The notes beneath the pieces are model-generated. The model had not been told where the DNA came from and did not search any database. It saw only the letters and a list, made by a program, of their open reading frames with translations. This document shows, piece after piece, positions 54,343 to 64,000 of a DNA stretch of 64,000 bases. The number at the start of each line of letters is the position of its first letter. Within the stretch, counting starts at the first letter, position 1. Both the position numbers and the translations under genes were made by a program. Origin of the DNA: Phalacrocorax aristotelis (Eukaryota; Chordata; Aves; Suliformes; Phalacrocoracidae); the NCBI RefSeq assembly GCF_949628215.1, contig NC_134310.1:10305401-10369400 (forward strand). The letters run 5' to 3'.

Positions 54343-54386
54343 GGGGTCCCGGCGCGCCCGCGGTCCCGGTGCCGGGCGGCCCCGCC

Positions 54387-57185
54387 ATGGCCAAGTGGCT
54401 CCGGGAGTACCTGGGCCGGGGGGCCCGGCGCTCCCCCCCCCGCCCGCCCCCAGCCCGACTATAGCGGCGGCGAGCGCCGCCCCACCGGCACCGGGAGCGG
54501 GCCCCCGCCCGGCGCTCCCCCCGGCGCTGCCCTCCGCGGCCCCGCTGCCTCCCCTCGGCACCGGCTGGTGCGGGGTGGGGGGCGCGGGGCCGGGGGGCGG
54601 CCCCCGCCGCCTGGAGCAGGTAGGAGAGGGGGGCGCCGGCGGGCAGCGGCGCGTACCGGGGGGTCAGCGGGGCAGGACCCGGCGGGAAGCGTCGGCACCG
54701 GGGTGGGCGGCGAAGGGACGAGGGTGCAGTGGGGCAACGGGGGGAGGAGCTGGGGTCACTGGGAGAGGGAACTGGGGGGTGGGCTGGGGGTGGCGAGGTC
54801 ACTGGGAGAGCGGGAAGGGGAAAGGGGTCGGGGGACAAAGGGACAGGGTGGGACAGAGTGGAGAAAGTGCTGGGGACATCCATATCAGGGACCTGGGGGA
54901 GACTGCAGGGGTCCCGGGGAGGGGACCCAGGGACTGAGGACCTGGGGGGGGCAGTGGGGGGTCCTGTCCCACCCAGAGCATCCACCCACAGGGCCCTGGC
55001 GAGAGCGAGTACTCAGAGCCCTTCAAGGGGGATCAGGACCCAGCTCCCGAGGGTGGCTGCGAGGAGCCCGGCGAGGCCACAGGTGGGTGACACCCTGGGC
55101 AACCCCCCCCTGCACCCAGCCCCATGGGGGTCCTGCGGCCAGGAGCCCCGCTCATCCTGTCCCTGCCATGTCCCTGCTTGTCCCCAGGGTGCCAGCGGCA
55201 GGGCGAGGGCCGGCGGGCGAGGCCACAGCAGGGACCCCAGCTCTACGACACCCCTTACGAGGAGTGGGAGACGGCAGGGAGGGCCCAGGGGTGCCCACTG
55301 CCCGGGAGAGCCGCCTGCCCCATGACGACGAGCGCCCAGCCGACGAGTATGACCAGCCCTGGGAGTGGAAGAAGGATCACATCTCGCGGGCCTTCGCAGG
55401 TGACAGTATCCCCAGGGCACTGGGTGCCACCCTTGGGTCCCCCAGCCCCATGGCCCTCAGCTCCCATGGGTACCACTCCTGTCTCCCACCCACCACTAGA
55501 TCCAGCATGCTGCAGCACCCATGGGTATCACCTTGGGGTCCCCCAGCCCCACATCCCCCAGCTCCCATGGGTACCACCCCTGTGTACCACCCCTGGCCCC
55601 CCAGCATCCCCCAGCACCCATCGGTTCCACCCCAGGGGTGCAATGGGACACCACGGCAAGGCAGAGCTGTGGCAGGGACGTGTGGGACATTCCTTCATGT
55701 GCTGGCACTGAGAGGTGCCCCCCAGCAGCAGGCAGGGGTGCTGGGACCCCACGGTGGGGTGACATCCTCCCTTTGGCCCCACAGTGCAGTTCGAGAGCCC
55801 TGAGCGCTCCCCCAGCCTGTCCCGGCAGCTGCCGCGGCCCCCTCGGCCCCCCACAGGTGCCCGGCTGGGCTGCCCCCCCAGCCCCAGGCACGTGGACACC
55901 TCGCTGCCCCTGGAGAAGCAGGCGTGAGTCTGGGGGGCGGGGGGTCCCTCCTCCATGGGGTGGCATCAACATCCCAGGATACGTTGTGGCATGGAGGCAG
56001 CCCTCTGGGGTGGAGGGTCCCCCACAGATGGGTCCCCATGGTGTGGAGGGTGCCCCATGGCACGGATGGGTCTCCATGATGTGGAGGGTGCCCTGTGGAG
56101 TGTGGTTGGGTGCCCATGGCATGGATGGGTCCCCATGGTGTGGAGGTGCCATGTTGGGTGTGGTTGGTCCCTTTGACATGGTTGTGTGCCCTATGGCATG
56201 GATGGGTGCCCATGGTGTTGGGTGCCCTGTGGCATGGATGGGTACCCCTGCCATTGAGCATCCTCATGGGGTGGAGGGTGCCCATGGCATATGGGGTCCC
56301 CATGATGTGGAGGGTGTCCCATGGGGTGTGGTTGATCCCTTTGACGTGGTTGGGTGCCCTGTGGCATGGATGGGTCCCCATGACATGGAGGGTGTCCCGT
56401 GGCATGGGTGGGTCCCCATGATGTGGAGGATGCCCCATGGCATGGTTGGTCCCTTTAGTGTGGATGGGTGCCCCATGCCACAGGGAGTGCCCCGCAATGT
56501 TGATGGGTCCAAGTGGTGGGGACAGTGCCCTATGGCATGGAGGGTGTCTCACGGTGCAGATGGGTCCTGGGGCCCCAGTGCTGTGTGGTGGGGTGCCATG
56601 TCCCAGGGTGCCACGTGCCTGTGTGATACATGCCACCACACAGGTGGTACCACGGCCCCATTGGGCGGGCGGGCGCCGAGACACTGCTGGCGCTGTGCCG
56701 TGAGGGCAGCTTCCTGGTGCGGGACTGCGAGACCAGCCCCGACGACTACTCGCTCTCGCTCAGGTGAGCATGGGGCTGCTGGGGGGGACACAGGGACGGC
56801 CCCGGGGAAAACCCAGGCTTCGGAGTGGGTCACAGGGGAATGCCCGGGCAGAGGGGCTGGGTTCTGAGCATGGTACTTGCATCCACATGCTGGCAAGTGT
56901 TTGCATGTTCCCCCACAATCCATGTTGCTGTACACCCACATATGCAAGGGCGGCCAGGCCATGTGCTGCGTGCCTCAGTTTCCCCTCCCCGCCCACAGGA
57001 GCAGCCATGGCTTCGTGCACGTGAAGCTCACGCGGACACGGGAGCAGCATTTCATGCTGGGCCGTGCCGGGGCCACCTTCCCCTCGGTGCCTGAGGCTGT
57101 GCGGCACTACACAGCACGGGCGCTGCCCGTCCGTGGTGCCCGCCACCTCTCCCTGCTCTACCCCGTGGCCGTACAGCCCCTGTGA
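54387..57185 (+). CDS. SHD: SHD (SH2 domain adapter D), 6 exons; frame broken in exons 1 and 3
   Basis: SHD is an adapter of the SHB family with Tyr motifs and a C-terminal SH2 domain. Exons: 54387-54619, 54992-55082, 55188-55399, 55785-55923, 56644-56763, 56999-57185, all GT-AG. Exon 1 has a strong start context and MAKWLREYL. Exon 2 has EYSEPF and exon 3 LYDTPYEEW and DEYDQPWEWKKDHISRAF. Exons 4-6 give EKQAWYHGPI, the SH2 Arg in FLVR and the end LLYPVAVQPL. In exon 1 the PDY motif is shifted by one frame after a C-run (54433-54441). Another shift is needed to join exon 2. In exon 3 one base is missing between 55241 and 55291. Exons 4-6 are clean. The breaks lie in homopolymers, so assembly error is as likely as true loss. 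Confidence 0.88.
55430..55640 (+). repeat. Short tandem phrases in SHD intron 3
   Basis: Repeats of 'cagctcccatgggtaccacc' and 'ccccagccccat' at irregular spacing, four to five times. Non-coding. Confidence 0.65.
55960..56600 (+). repeat. Minisatellite in SHD intron 4
   Basis: About 20 degenerate units of roughly 30 bp with the core 'ggcatggatgggtccccatg' alternating with 'gtggagggtgcccc'. It fills almost all of intron 4 between exons 4 and 5. Long open frames across it are a by-product of the periodicity. Confidence 0.88.
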
Positions 57186-57248
57186 GCCCAGCACTGCTGG
57201 GCACCCCCAGCTGTGCCCCCCACCCTGGTCCCACAGCGAAGCACCCCC

Positions 57249-57254
57249 ATTAAA
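57249..57254 (+). terminator. SHD polyadenylation signal ATTAAA
   Basis: ATTAAA 64 bp after the SHD stop, followed by a GT-rich stretch (CTCTGTGTTGTGTCG). Confidence 0.7.
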
Positions 57255-57631
57255 AGCTGATGCGCAGCCCCTGCCCACTGCATGCTCTGTGTTGTGTCGG
57301 CATGGCGACGCTCTGGTCCCTCTTGGGGCTCAACTCTGTGGTGCCCCTGGGGGAAGGCATGACACCCTCAGGCAGGACAACGTGGTGGCCCTGCCACCCC
57401 TCCCGTCCTGGTCCTGCCACATGGGCTCCTGTCCTTGCGCCCACTCCCACCCCAGGGGACTGGGTGAGGTGGGGTGTCTGGATGTCCCCCCCTCCTTCCA
57501 CCGCAGGACCTGGCCTTGGGGACAAAGCGTGGGGGTGACACTGCTCAGGGTCACCCACCATTAGCCTCACACAAGCTTGCCTACATGGCAGGGGGAGGAT
57601 GATGGCACTAGGCCCCCCGGGGGGACCATGC

Positions 57632-57831
57632 NNNNNNNNNNNNNNNNNNNNNNNNNNNNNNNNNNNNNNNNNNNNNNNNNNNNNNNNNNNNNNNNNNNNN
57701 NNNNNNNNNNNNNNNNNNNNNNNNNNNNNNNNNNNNNNNNNNNNNNNNNNNNNNNNNNNNNNNNNNNNNNNNNNNNNNNNNNNNNNNNNNNNNNNNNNNN
57801 NNNNNNNNNNNNNNNNNNNNNNNNNNNNNNN
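57632..57831. other. Assembly gap of exactly 200 N
   Basis: A round 200-N block, typical of a scaffolding join with unknown true distance. Base composition changes from GC-rich to AT-rich across it. Confidence 0.98.
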
Positions 57832-60070
57832 CACAAAAATTATTTTTGTATTGGTAATTGTCTTGTTCACTAGGAATAAGTGTAGAGAGTATGTTTTAAT
57901 TCTAATATTCAAAACTGCCAACTATTGTGGAATTTGAAGTATACTGATTTGAAAATACAACTTAATTACAATTGTAAAAATAGTTCTTACTATTTTTAAA
58001 GGGGAACCTGCTATAATTAGGATGGACTTATATCTTGCATGTTAAACTCCCAACTGAAATAATAAGAGGAAGTTTAATATTTTATGAAGTCTACTGCTAT
58101 GGAACATGAACCAATCCATCCCACTTATGGATATAGATTATAGAATTCAGAAAATATTTGTCTGTATCCAGTGGTGTCTCTAATGCTTATTAGCTGGTCG
58201 GGATCCACACTGAAGGCTACTGTGCAGGTGCAATATAGTTCCTGTTTCAGTGCATACTTCTCTTCCAATATGTTGTGGTGCCAGGCTTAGTGCTAGTGTG
58301 CATGCTATCCATACTTAGTACAGGAAAGAAATAAGATTTTACTGAGGGTTCTAAAATTCTGGTGGGGATAAAACCCACTATCCCCAAGGCAAGAGCCACC
58401 TCTGATTGTATCACTATAAATCGATTACCTGTTCCTTTTGGGTCATACACAACTGGCACCAGCACCTTACTTTAGGCTAATGAATGTTTCAAACTAATAC
58501 AAGCCAGTATTGACTACTGAAAGAAGTAGTCCACCCAGCCATGTCCACTTCTTGTACTGTCCCTTCTGTTTTCTGTCACAAATGTTTCTCAGGTCATATG
58601 ATAAACTATATTGGAAAGTAATCTGGCAGAAAAACAGTCCTTTGTGGGGGAAGGTAATTTACCCAATCCATTTCACTTTGTGGTTATACAAATACGGTGT
58701 CAGCGCAAAGGGGGCAGGAATGAGCAGCATGGAGAACAACAACATATTTCAGGAGTATTCCCACCATAACCAGAGGAACAGACAGAGACTTTTTCTTCCT
58801 CTTGGGGAGGAGGGGCATGGCAAGAACCAAAAGCCTCTTTTAATATGTTTTCTGAAGTCTTCATCCCACCCATTGCCTCCAGAGAGTGCACTTATTAAAA
58901 AAACTGGTTTTCTTATTGGAAAATGGGTGTCTGAATAATTCTGGGTTTGGTATGACATGCAAGTCTTCAGGCTAAAATGGTCAACAGCAGAGGTTTTACC
59001 CCTTAGCAACAGTTTTCAGTTTCTCCCCCTAACAGAATTCACAGTGAGACAGCTGACTACTAAAAAAGTTCCTTGAAACTTGTCTCACTTTGGTGCTAAT
59101 GTGAGCACTACTATAAATACAGACATTAGAGAACAGCAAAGCAAATTAATTTGCTAATGTAAAATTGCAGTGTAAATGTCAATTATTAATTGTTTTTACA
59201 CACAACTACTCATTTGAGAAAAATAATGTCTATTCTTGTGGTTTTTTGTGATATTTTGATTTATCCCTACCATATTTGAAGAACTTTTCTGTGAAGAAAA
59301 TTAAAATAAATACTTCAAAATATATTTATATTCTGAAAAAGTACCTCTGTAATTATTAATCTTTAAATTAGTTTCCAGGTAAATTATATTCTTTTAGATA
59401 GGGGAAGTTTTAAAAATCAGTTCTGCAAACTCAAGATCTCTGAATCAAATTTTGTTGTTACCAGATCAGCCAGTATCAGCAGGAATAAAAGTTAGGATTT
59501 CATCTCTTTAAGAATTCCATTGGTGACATATAAGCTCAAATACATCCCAGGACTTCCAAGTGCTGATTGCAAACAGGAATATAAGTAAAGAGGTTTGTTT
59601 TTCCCAGAAAATTAAGCAGATAAGACTTATAATGTAGGGCACAGATGTTCGAAAGAAGAGTTATCATTTGTACATAATTATTTAATAATGGCTACATATT
59701 AACTACATACTTTTAAATAAGATCAACATTTTTCTGTGTAAAAAGTTACACTTTTATTTCTGATTTGATTGTTCTTTTGTATGAAAAAGAGTTCTTAGCA
59801 GACTTATGAGAATTTAGAAGGAAAATGCTGTAAATTCTGTCTCATGGTTTTCTTCCTTTTTTCATGCAACAAGCTTCTTAAGACTATTTAAATGTGATGT
59901 ATTATATATTATGAGTGGTTATGTAGTTCGAAGGCTTACAACTCTCTTTTTCCTAGAAGGAAATTGACTTAGAACTGTTTCTGGATACAGCATCCAAATG
60001 GCAGAAATCTAAATTTTAAGTCAAATTCTGGATATCTCATGAAAATGAAAGAAGGGAGAGAGGAATTAAT
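57832..60070. other. AT-rich region, no recognised gene
   Basis: Probably intronic or intergenic. On the minus strand 58247-59009 holds short broken frames, one with GNRFIVIQSEVALALGIVG, possibly an old retroviral remnant. I cannot assign it. Nothing else is seen. Confidence 0.4.
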
Positions 60071-60079
60071 GAAATGACA

Positions 60080-60720
60080 TTTAATGGAATGGGAGAGAAC
60101 AGAATGGTACTGAGACCTGTGCTGTTCAACATGTTCATAAATGGTGTGGAAAAGTTGACGAATAACTGACAGTTAAGTGACAATGCTAAGTTGTCATGGA
60201 TAGTAAAGATGAGGGGGAAAAAATCATAACTTTTCACAGCTGATAAAGGGCTTGCAGCTAATTATTATCACTTAGGAAAGATAACTTGTAATAGATAATT
60301 TTCTAAATATGTCATCTTTGTGCTCAGTAGTGGTCAGAAAGGTAAATCAAATGTTAGGAATTATTAAGAAAGGTGGAAAAACAATATAATTATGAAGAAC
60401 AAGGATGGTTAAAGGTATAGAATGGCTTCCATACAAAAATTGTATGAAGGATTGTATGCTACAGAGGTCTATTAAAATTGAAGGTGAATAGGGAACAAAT
60501 GTATGTTCTTTTTTGATGCAAAAGGAGAGGGCAACAAATGAAATGATCAGGTGCTAGATTAAGAACGAATGGAAGCAGTACTAATTCAAGCAATATGCAG
60601 CAATACTATAAACTCTTTCCTGTAGGATATTGTGAAAGCTAAGAGTGTACAAGAGTTCAGAATTCAAGTAGATAAATTAATAACCATTGGTTGACTTCTC
60701 TTTGATGAGATGCAAAGACT
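60080..60720 (+). mobile_element. Ancient CR1/L3-like LINE remnant
   Basis: Degenerate RT sequence is readable in pieces (PVLFNMFINGVEKLTN, then LSDNAKLS). It is followed by the typical AAATGTTAGGAATTATTAAG phrase of old CR1/L3 elements. Heavily mutated and much older than the other CR1 copies here. Confidence 0.7.
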
Positions 60721-60749
60721 ATGCCTTTGGCTAAGGAAATCTAAGCCAC

Positions 60750-61359
60750 TGTTGTGATTTAGCCCCAGTCAGCAACTAAGCACCACACAGCCACTCGCTC
60801 ACTCCCCCCACCCCAGTGGGATGGGGGAGAGAATCAGAAGGGCAAAAGCAAGAAAAATTGTGGGTTGAGATAAGCACAGTTTAATAATTAAAATAAAATA
60901 GTAATAGTAATAACGGCAATTATAATGATGATGATGATGATGATAATAATAATATAAATATAACGAGAGAGAAATGAAACCTGGGGGAAAAAAAAGAAGT
61001 GATACAACCGCTCACCGCTCACCACTCACCGGCCAATGCCACCAGTCCCCGAGCCGCAATCACTGCCCGCCCCGGCCAACTCCCCCCAGTTAATATACTG
61101 GGCATGACGTCATATGATATGGAATATCCCTTTGGCCAGTTTGGATCAGCTCTCTTGGCTGTGCCCCCTCCCCTCCCGGCTTCTTGTGCACCCGGCAGAG
61201 CATGGGAAGCTGGAAAAGTCCTTGACTAGTATAAGCATTACTTGGCAACAACTAAAACATCTGTGTGTTATCAACATTATTCTCATACTAAGTCTGAAAC
61301 ACAGCACTATACCAGCTAGAGTGAAGAAAATTATCTCTGTCCCAGTCGAAACCATGACA
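60750..61359 (-). mobile_element. Solo ERV-L-type LTR with GCCAC target duplication, minus orientation
   Basis: 610 bp. The plus strand starts TGTTGTGATTTAGCC and ends AACCATGACA. GCCAC is present at 60745-60749 and 61360-61364. It contains an ATGATGATG/ATAATA microsatellite at 60929-60953. Same LTR subfamily as 24682-25272. Confidence 0.93.
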
Positions 61360-61517
61360 GCCACACATAGCTGGAAACAGCAAATTTACATGTAAATATC
61401 ATTGTGCATTTGCACAGTCAATTTTCACACTGACCAGCTATCTGGTTTTATTTGTTGTCAGAGACTGGATATTTGGCTAGCTGGAACTCTGGTTTGATGC
61501 AGTTTGATGACTATTAT

Positions 61518-62005
61518 ATCACAGAATCACAGAATCACAGGCTGGAAGGGACCTCAGGGATCATCTAGTCCAACCTTTCTGGGAAGAGCAGAGTCTAAAC
61601 AAGATGGCCCAGCACCCTGTCCAGACGACTCTTGAAGGTGCCCAACGTGGCCGAGTCAGTCACTTCCCTGGGGAGATTATTCCAATGGTTGACTGTCCTC
61701 AATGTGAAAAATTTCCCTCTGGTGTCCAATCGGAATCTCCCCAAGAGCAATTTATGTCCATTCCCCCTTGTCCTCTCCATGTGACTCCTTGTAAAAAGGG
61801 AGTCCCCATCTTCTTTGTAGCTACCCCTTAAGTACTGGTACATGGTGATGAGATCCCCTCTAAGCCTCCTTTTCTCAAGGCTGAACAAACCCAGTTCTCC
61901 CAGCCTATCCTCATATGGCAGGCTTCCCAGTCCTTTGATCATCTTGGTGGCCCTTCTCTGGACCCCTTCCAGCCTGTCCACATCCTTTTTGATGTCCTTA
62001 TGACA
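61518..62005 (-). mobile_element. CR1 3' fragment, minus orientation
   Basis: The complement of the 3' part of the same CR1 subfamily as 8150-10713. It carries the terminal CACAGAATCACAG repeat at its plus-strand start, and the translated C-terminus is open for about 140 codons. 5' truncated at about 62005. Confidence 0.92.
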
Positions 62006-62517
62006 ATAGCAAAGCAATGCAAAATTTTATAACATATGTAAAGGGGGGGGAGTACAGGGGTTGGGCAGAACTGGAAAAAGATAAAATCTTCAGAGATGAA
62101 GGAAGGCTGTAAATGTGATTGCATTTTCCTGAGCTGGTTAACTTTTAAGTTTTAAAATACTACTGAATTAGAAAGATAATCTATATCTTCTTTGTGTTGG
62201 TCTAAGGAACCGTGAATCTGGTCTGAAATGTTGCTTATGGCAAGAATCATGAAGATTTTTTCTAAGGGGCAAAGTGCACCTATTCATCTTTGTGTCAGCA
62301 CTGTTTTATATTGTCCTTTCTTTTCATTGGATGTCCTTTCTTTTGTGTTTTTTTTTCCTTTTAAAAAATCTTTGAAAATCATAAAATTATTTCCTTCCAT
62401 GGCAAAACTATTACACAAAGATACTTATGTAAATAATTTTTAACCAGAAAAAATTATTGCATAAGGCCAGTTGTTTCAAAAAGTTATTTTAAAATTTGTT
62501 CTTTTTTAATACTCAAG

Positions 62518-62622
62518 GTGAGTGAAGCAGGTGTTCACAGACCCCATGTTGGTGGAATTCATGGACGCAGTAATGATGGAGCTTATTCGCTTGTATTAGC
62601 TGGAGGATTTGAAGATGAAGTG
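62518..62622 (+). CDS. UHRF2: UHRF2 SRA-domain exon (35 codons)
   Basis: UHRF2 is a multidomain E3 ubiquitin ligase whose SRA domain binds modified CpG DNA. This 105-bp exon is flanked by a T-rich tract with AG and by GTATGT. It is phase 0 at both ends with no stop. It encodes [19 protein letters not shown] and [11 protein letters not shown], the start of the SRA domain. VSEAG, HVGGI, the Ala in DGAYS and the GGF are the UHRF2 forms; UHRF1 has different residues at these sites. No other UHRF2 exon is seen before the window end. AT-rich flanks with CR1s fit a long intron. The gene must continue to the right. Confidence 0.88.
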
Positions 62623-62927
62623 GTATGTCATTTAGTCAAATCACTAATAGCTTATTTTAACATTTATAAAGATGAAAAGTGGTTTCTGTTTCTGATCCTA
62701 AAATTAGTACTTATGAAAATATGAGTAAGCAAAAATTACTACTTTCCAATATCTAATTTGCTATGTGTTACTGTTTTTAGAATAAATTTTAAAATAAATT
62801 TTTCTTAAAGAATATTCTTATCTCATATTAATTGCATCTGAATTTTAGAATGTTTATGGAAGTCAAGTTTCAATGTGCTTATATAGTCTGAATTTATTAT
62901 CATTTAAAATCTTATATTTTACAAGTC

Positions 62928-63790
62928 ACAGAATAACAGTCATTGAGGATGGAAGGGACCATTTGAGAGGGTCTATTCCGGCATCCCTGCTCAAGCGGAG
63001 TCACCTAGAGCAGGACTGTGTCCAGTCAGCTTTTGAATATATCTATGTATAGAGCCTCCACAGTCTCTCTGGGCAGCCTGTTCCAGTTTGAAAACTGGGT
63101 TGAAACCACCCTCGCAGTAAAAAGTGTTTCCTTATGTTCAGACAGAACCACCTGTGTTTCAGTTTGTGCCCATTGCCTCTTGTCCTGTCGCTGGACACCA
63201 CTGAAAAGAGCCTGGCTCTGGTCCTCTTTGCACCCTCCCTTCAGATATTTGTACACATTGATAAGATCCCCCCCGCGCCTTCTCTTCTCTAGGCTAAACA
63301 GTCCCAGCTCTCTCAGCCTTTCCTCATAGGACAGACACTCTAGTCCCTTAATCATCTTAGTGGCCCTTCGTTGGACTCCCTCCAGTATGTCCATGTCTCT
63401 TTTACTGGGGAGCCCAGAACTGGACACAGGGCTCCAGGTGTGGCCTCACCAGTGCTGAGTAGAGGGAAAGGATCACCTCCCTACACCTGCTGGCAGCACT
63501 ATGCAGCCCAGGATATTGTTAGCCTTTCTTGCCACAAGGGCACATTGCTGGCTCATGCTCAGTGTATCCACCAGGACTCCAAGGGCCTTTCCTGACAAGC
63601 TGCTTTCCAGCTGGTGGGCCCCCAGTGTGTACTGATGCCTGGAGTTATTTTGCTCCAGGTGCAATAATTGACATTTCCTTTTGTTGAACTGCGTGAGATT
63701 TCTCTCAGCCCATTTCTCAAGCCTGTTGAGATCCCTCTGAATGGCAGCACAACCCTCTGATATATCAAGTGATGTACAAGTGATATACTT
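62928..63790 (-). mobile_element. CR1 fragment (RT C-terminal part and 3' end), minus orientation
   Basis: The plus strand begins with the CR1 end (CACAGAATAACAG, GGATGGAAGGGACC) and continues into RT-linked sequence. On the minus strand, LNRLEKWAERNLTQFNKRKC and [22 protein letters not shown] are readable with frame breaks. It lies in the presumed UHRF2 intron. Confidence 0.9.
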
Positions 63791-63934
63791 CAAGTTCTGT
63801 CCTGGTCATTGCTTTTACTGTTGTCAAGTTAAACAGATAGATGCCTCCTCTTCTGGAGTCATTATACCTCTAAAGTTAAATACATCACATTTTGATTTTA
63901 GTGAGTCAAAATAATGCCTGTGACTTGGACATAC

Positions 63935-64000
63935 AAGACAGACATAATAGAGCAAGTCCAGTGGAGGGTCACCAAGACGATCAAGGGGATGGAACACATG
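63935..64000 (+). mobile_element. CR1 fragment cut by the window end
   Basis: GAGCAAGTCCAGTGGAGGGTCACC and GATCAAGGGGATGGAACAC match the C-terminal/3' region of CR1 on the plus strand. Confidence 0.75.

Noticed and set aside
54122-55803. Long open frames of 270-530 codons on both strands across SHD exon 1 and introns
   Set aside because: They are artefacts of extreme GC content with few stops. They ignore clear GT-AG exon borders and have low-complexity Pro/Gly/Arg composition.
55496-56867. Open frames of 250-450 codons across SHD intron 4
   Set aside because: They arise from the minisatellite periodicity, which keeps several frames open. They have no family resemblance.
57832-59010. A coding gene right of the gap
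   Set aside because: Only short broken frames in AT-rich sequence; no exon with convincing borders or family resemblance.
62518-62622. UHRF1 as the identity of the SRA exon (UHRF1 is near YJU2 on human 19p13.3)
   Set aside because: Several diagnostic residues (VSEAG, HVGGI, DGAYS, GGF) are the UHRF2 forms, and the AT-rich setting does not suit a chromosome 28-type gene. A full-length comparison would settle it.

Overview
This window is avian nuclear DNA. The evidence is CR1 LINE copies with the usual 3' ends, several families of bird retroviral LTRs, and exons that match vertebrate YJU2 (CCDC94), SHD, RGMB and UHRF2. The organism is probably a neoavian bird, but the species cannot be read from the sequence. 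Most of the first 41 kb is endogenous retrovirus (ERV) and CR1 sequence in nested insertions.

Layout. 1-4616: decayed gammaretrovirus-like provirus A, a class III (ERV-L-like) LTR, and a CR1 tail. 4771-6960: ERV-L-related LTRs and a non-autonomous internal region with minisatellite-like units. 8150-10713: long 5'-truncated CR1. 11469-11974 (minus): one RGMB-like exon with intact splice sites and a premature stop. 12117-16249: LTR pair and minus-strand gamma-like provirus B. 16556-24681: gamma-like gag C, split by a 6.5-kb ERV-L provirus (17790-24321) with identical LTRs, a perfect 5-bp target duplication and open gag and pol. 24682-34222: more ERV-L fragments and solo LTRs. 25674-26862 is an almost perfect inverted copy of bases 1-1190. 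34223-40528: retroviral remnants, including gamma-like provirus D split by a CR1.

42381-52234 holds an apparently intact eight-exon YJU2 gene. A second young ERV-L copy (43245-47788), internally deleted, sits in its intron 2. SHD follows (54387-57185), the same neighbour as on human 19p13.3, but its reading frame is broken in exons 1 and 3. A 200-N scaffolding gap lies at 57632-57831. Beyond it the sequence is AT-rich and contains an ancient CR1, a solo LTR with target duplication, younger CR1s and one UHRF2 SRA-domain exon.

RGMB and UHRF2 are Z-linked in chicken, whereas YJU2 and SHD lie on microchromosome 28. Their co-occurrence with dense young ERVs and a decayed RGMB exon suggests W-linked sequence with a transposed block, a neo-sex-chromosome arrangement, or a chimeric scaffold. 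The window alone cannot decide between these.

The most notable element is the ERV-L family. It has a tRNA-Lys1,2-type primer site and a Gag with a hydrophobic, membrane-like N-terminus. A single in-frame amber codon separates gag from pol, with a stem-loop 10 nt downstream. There is no env.
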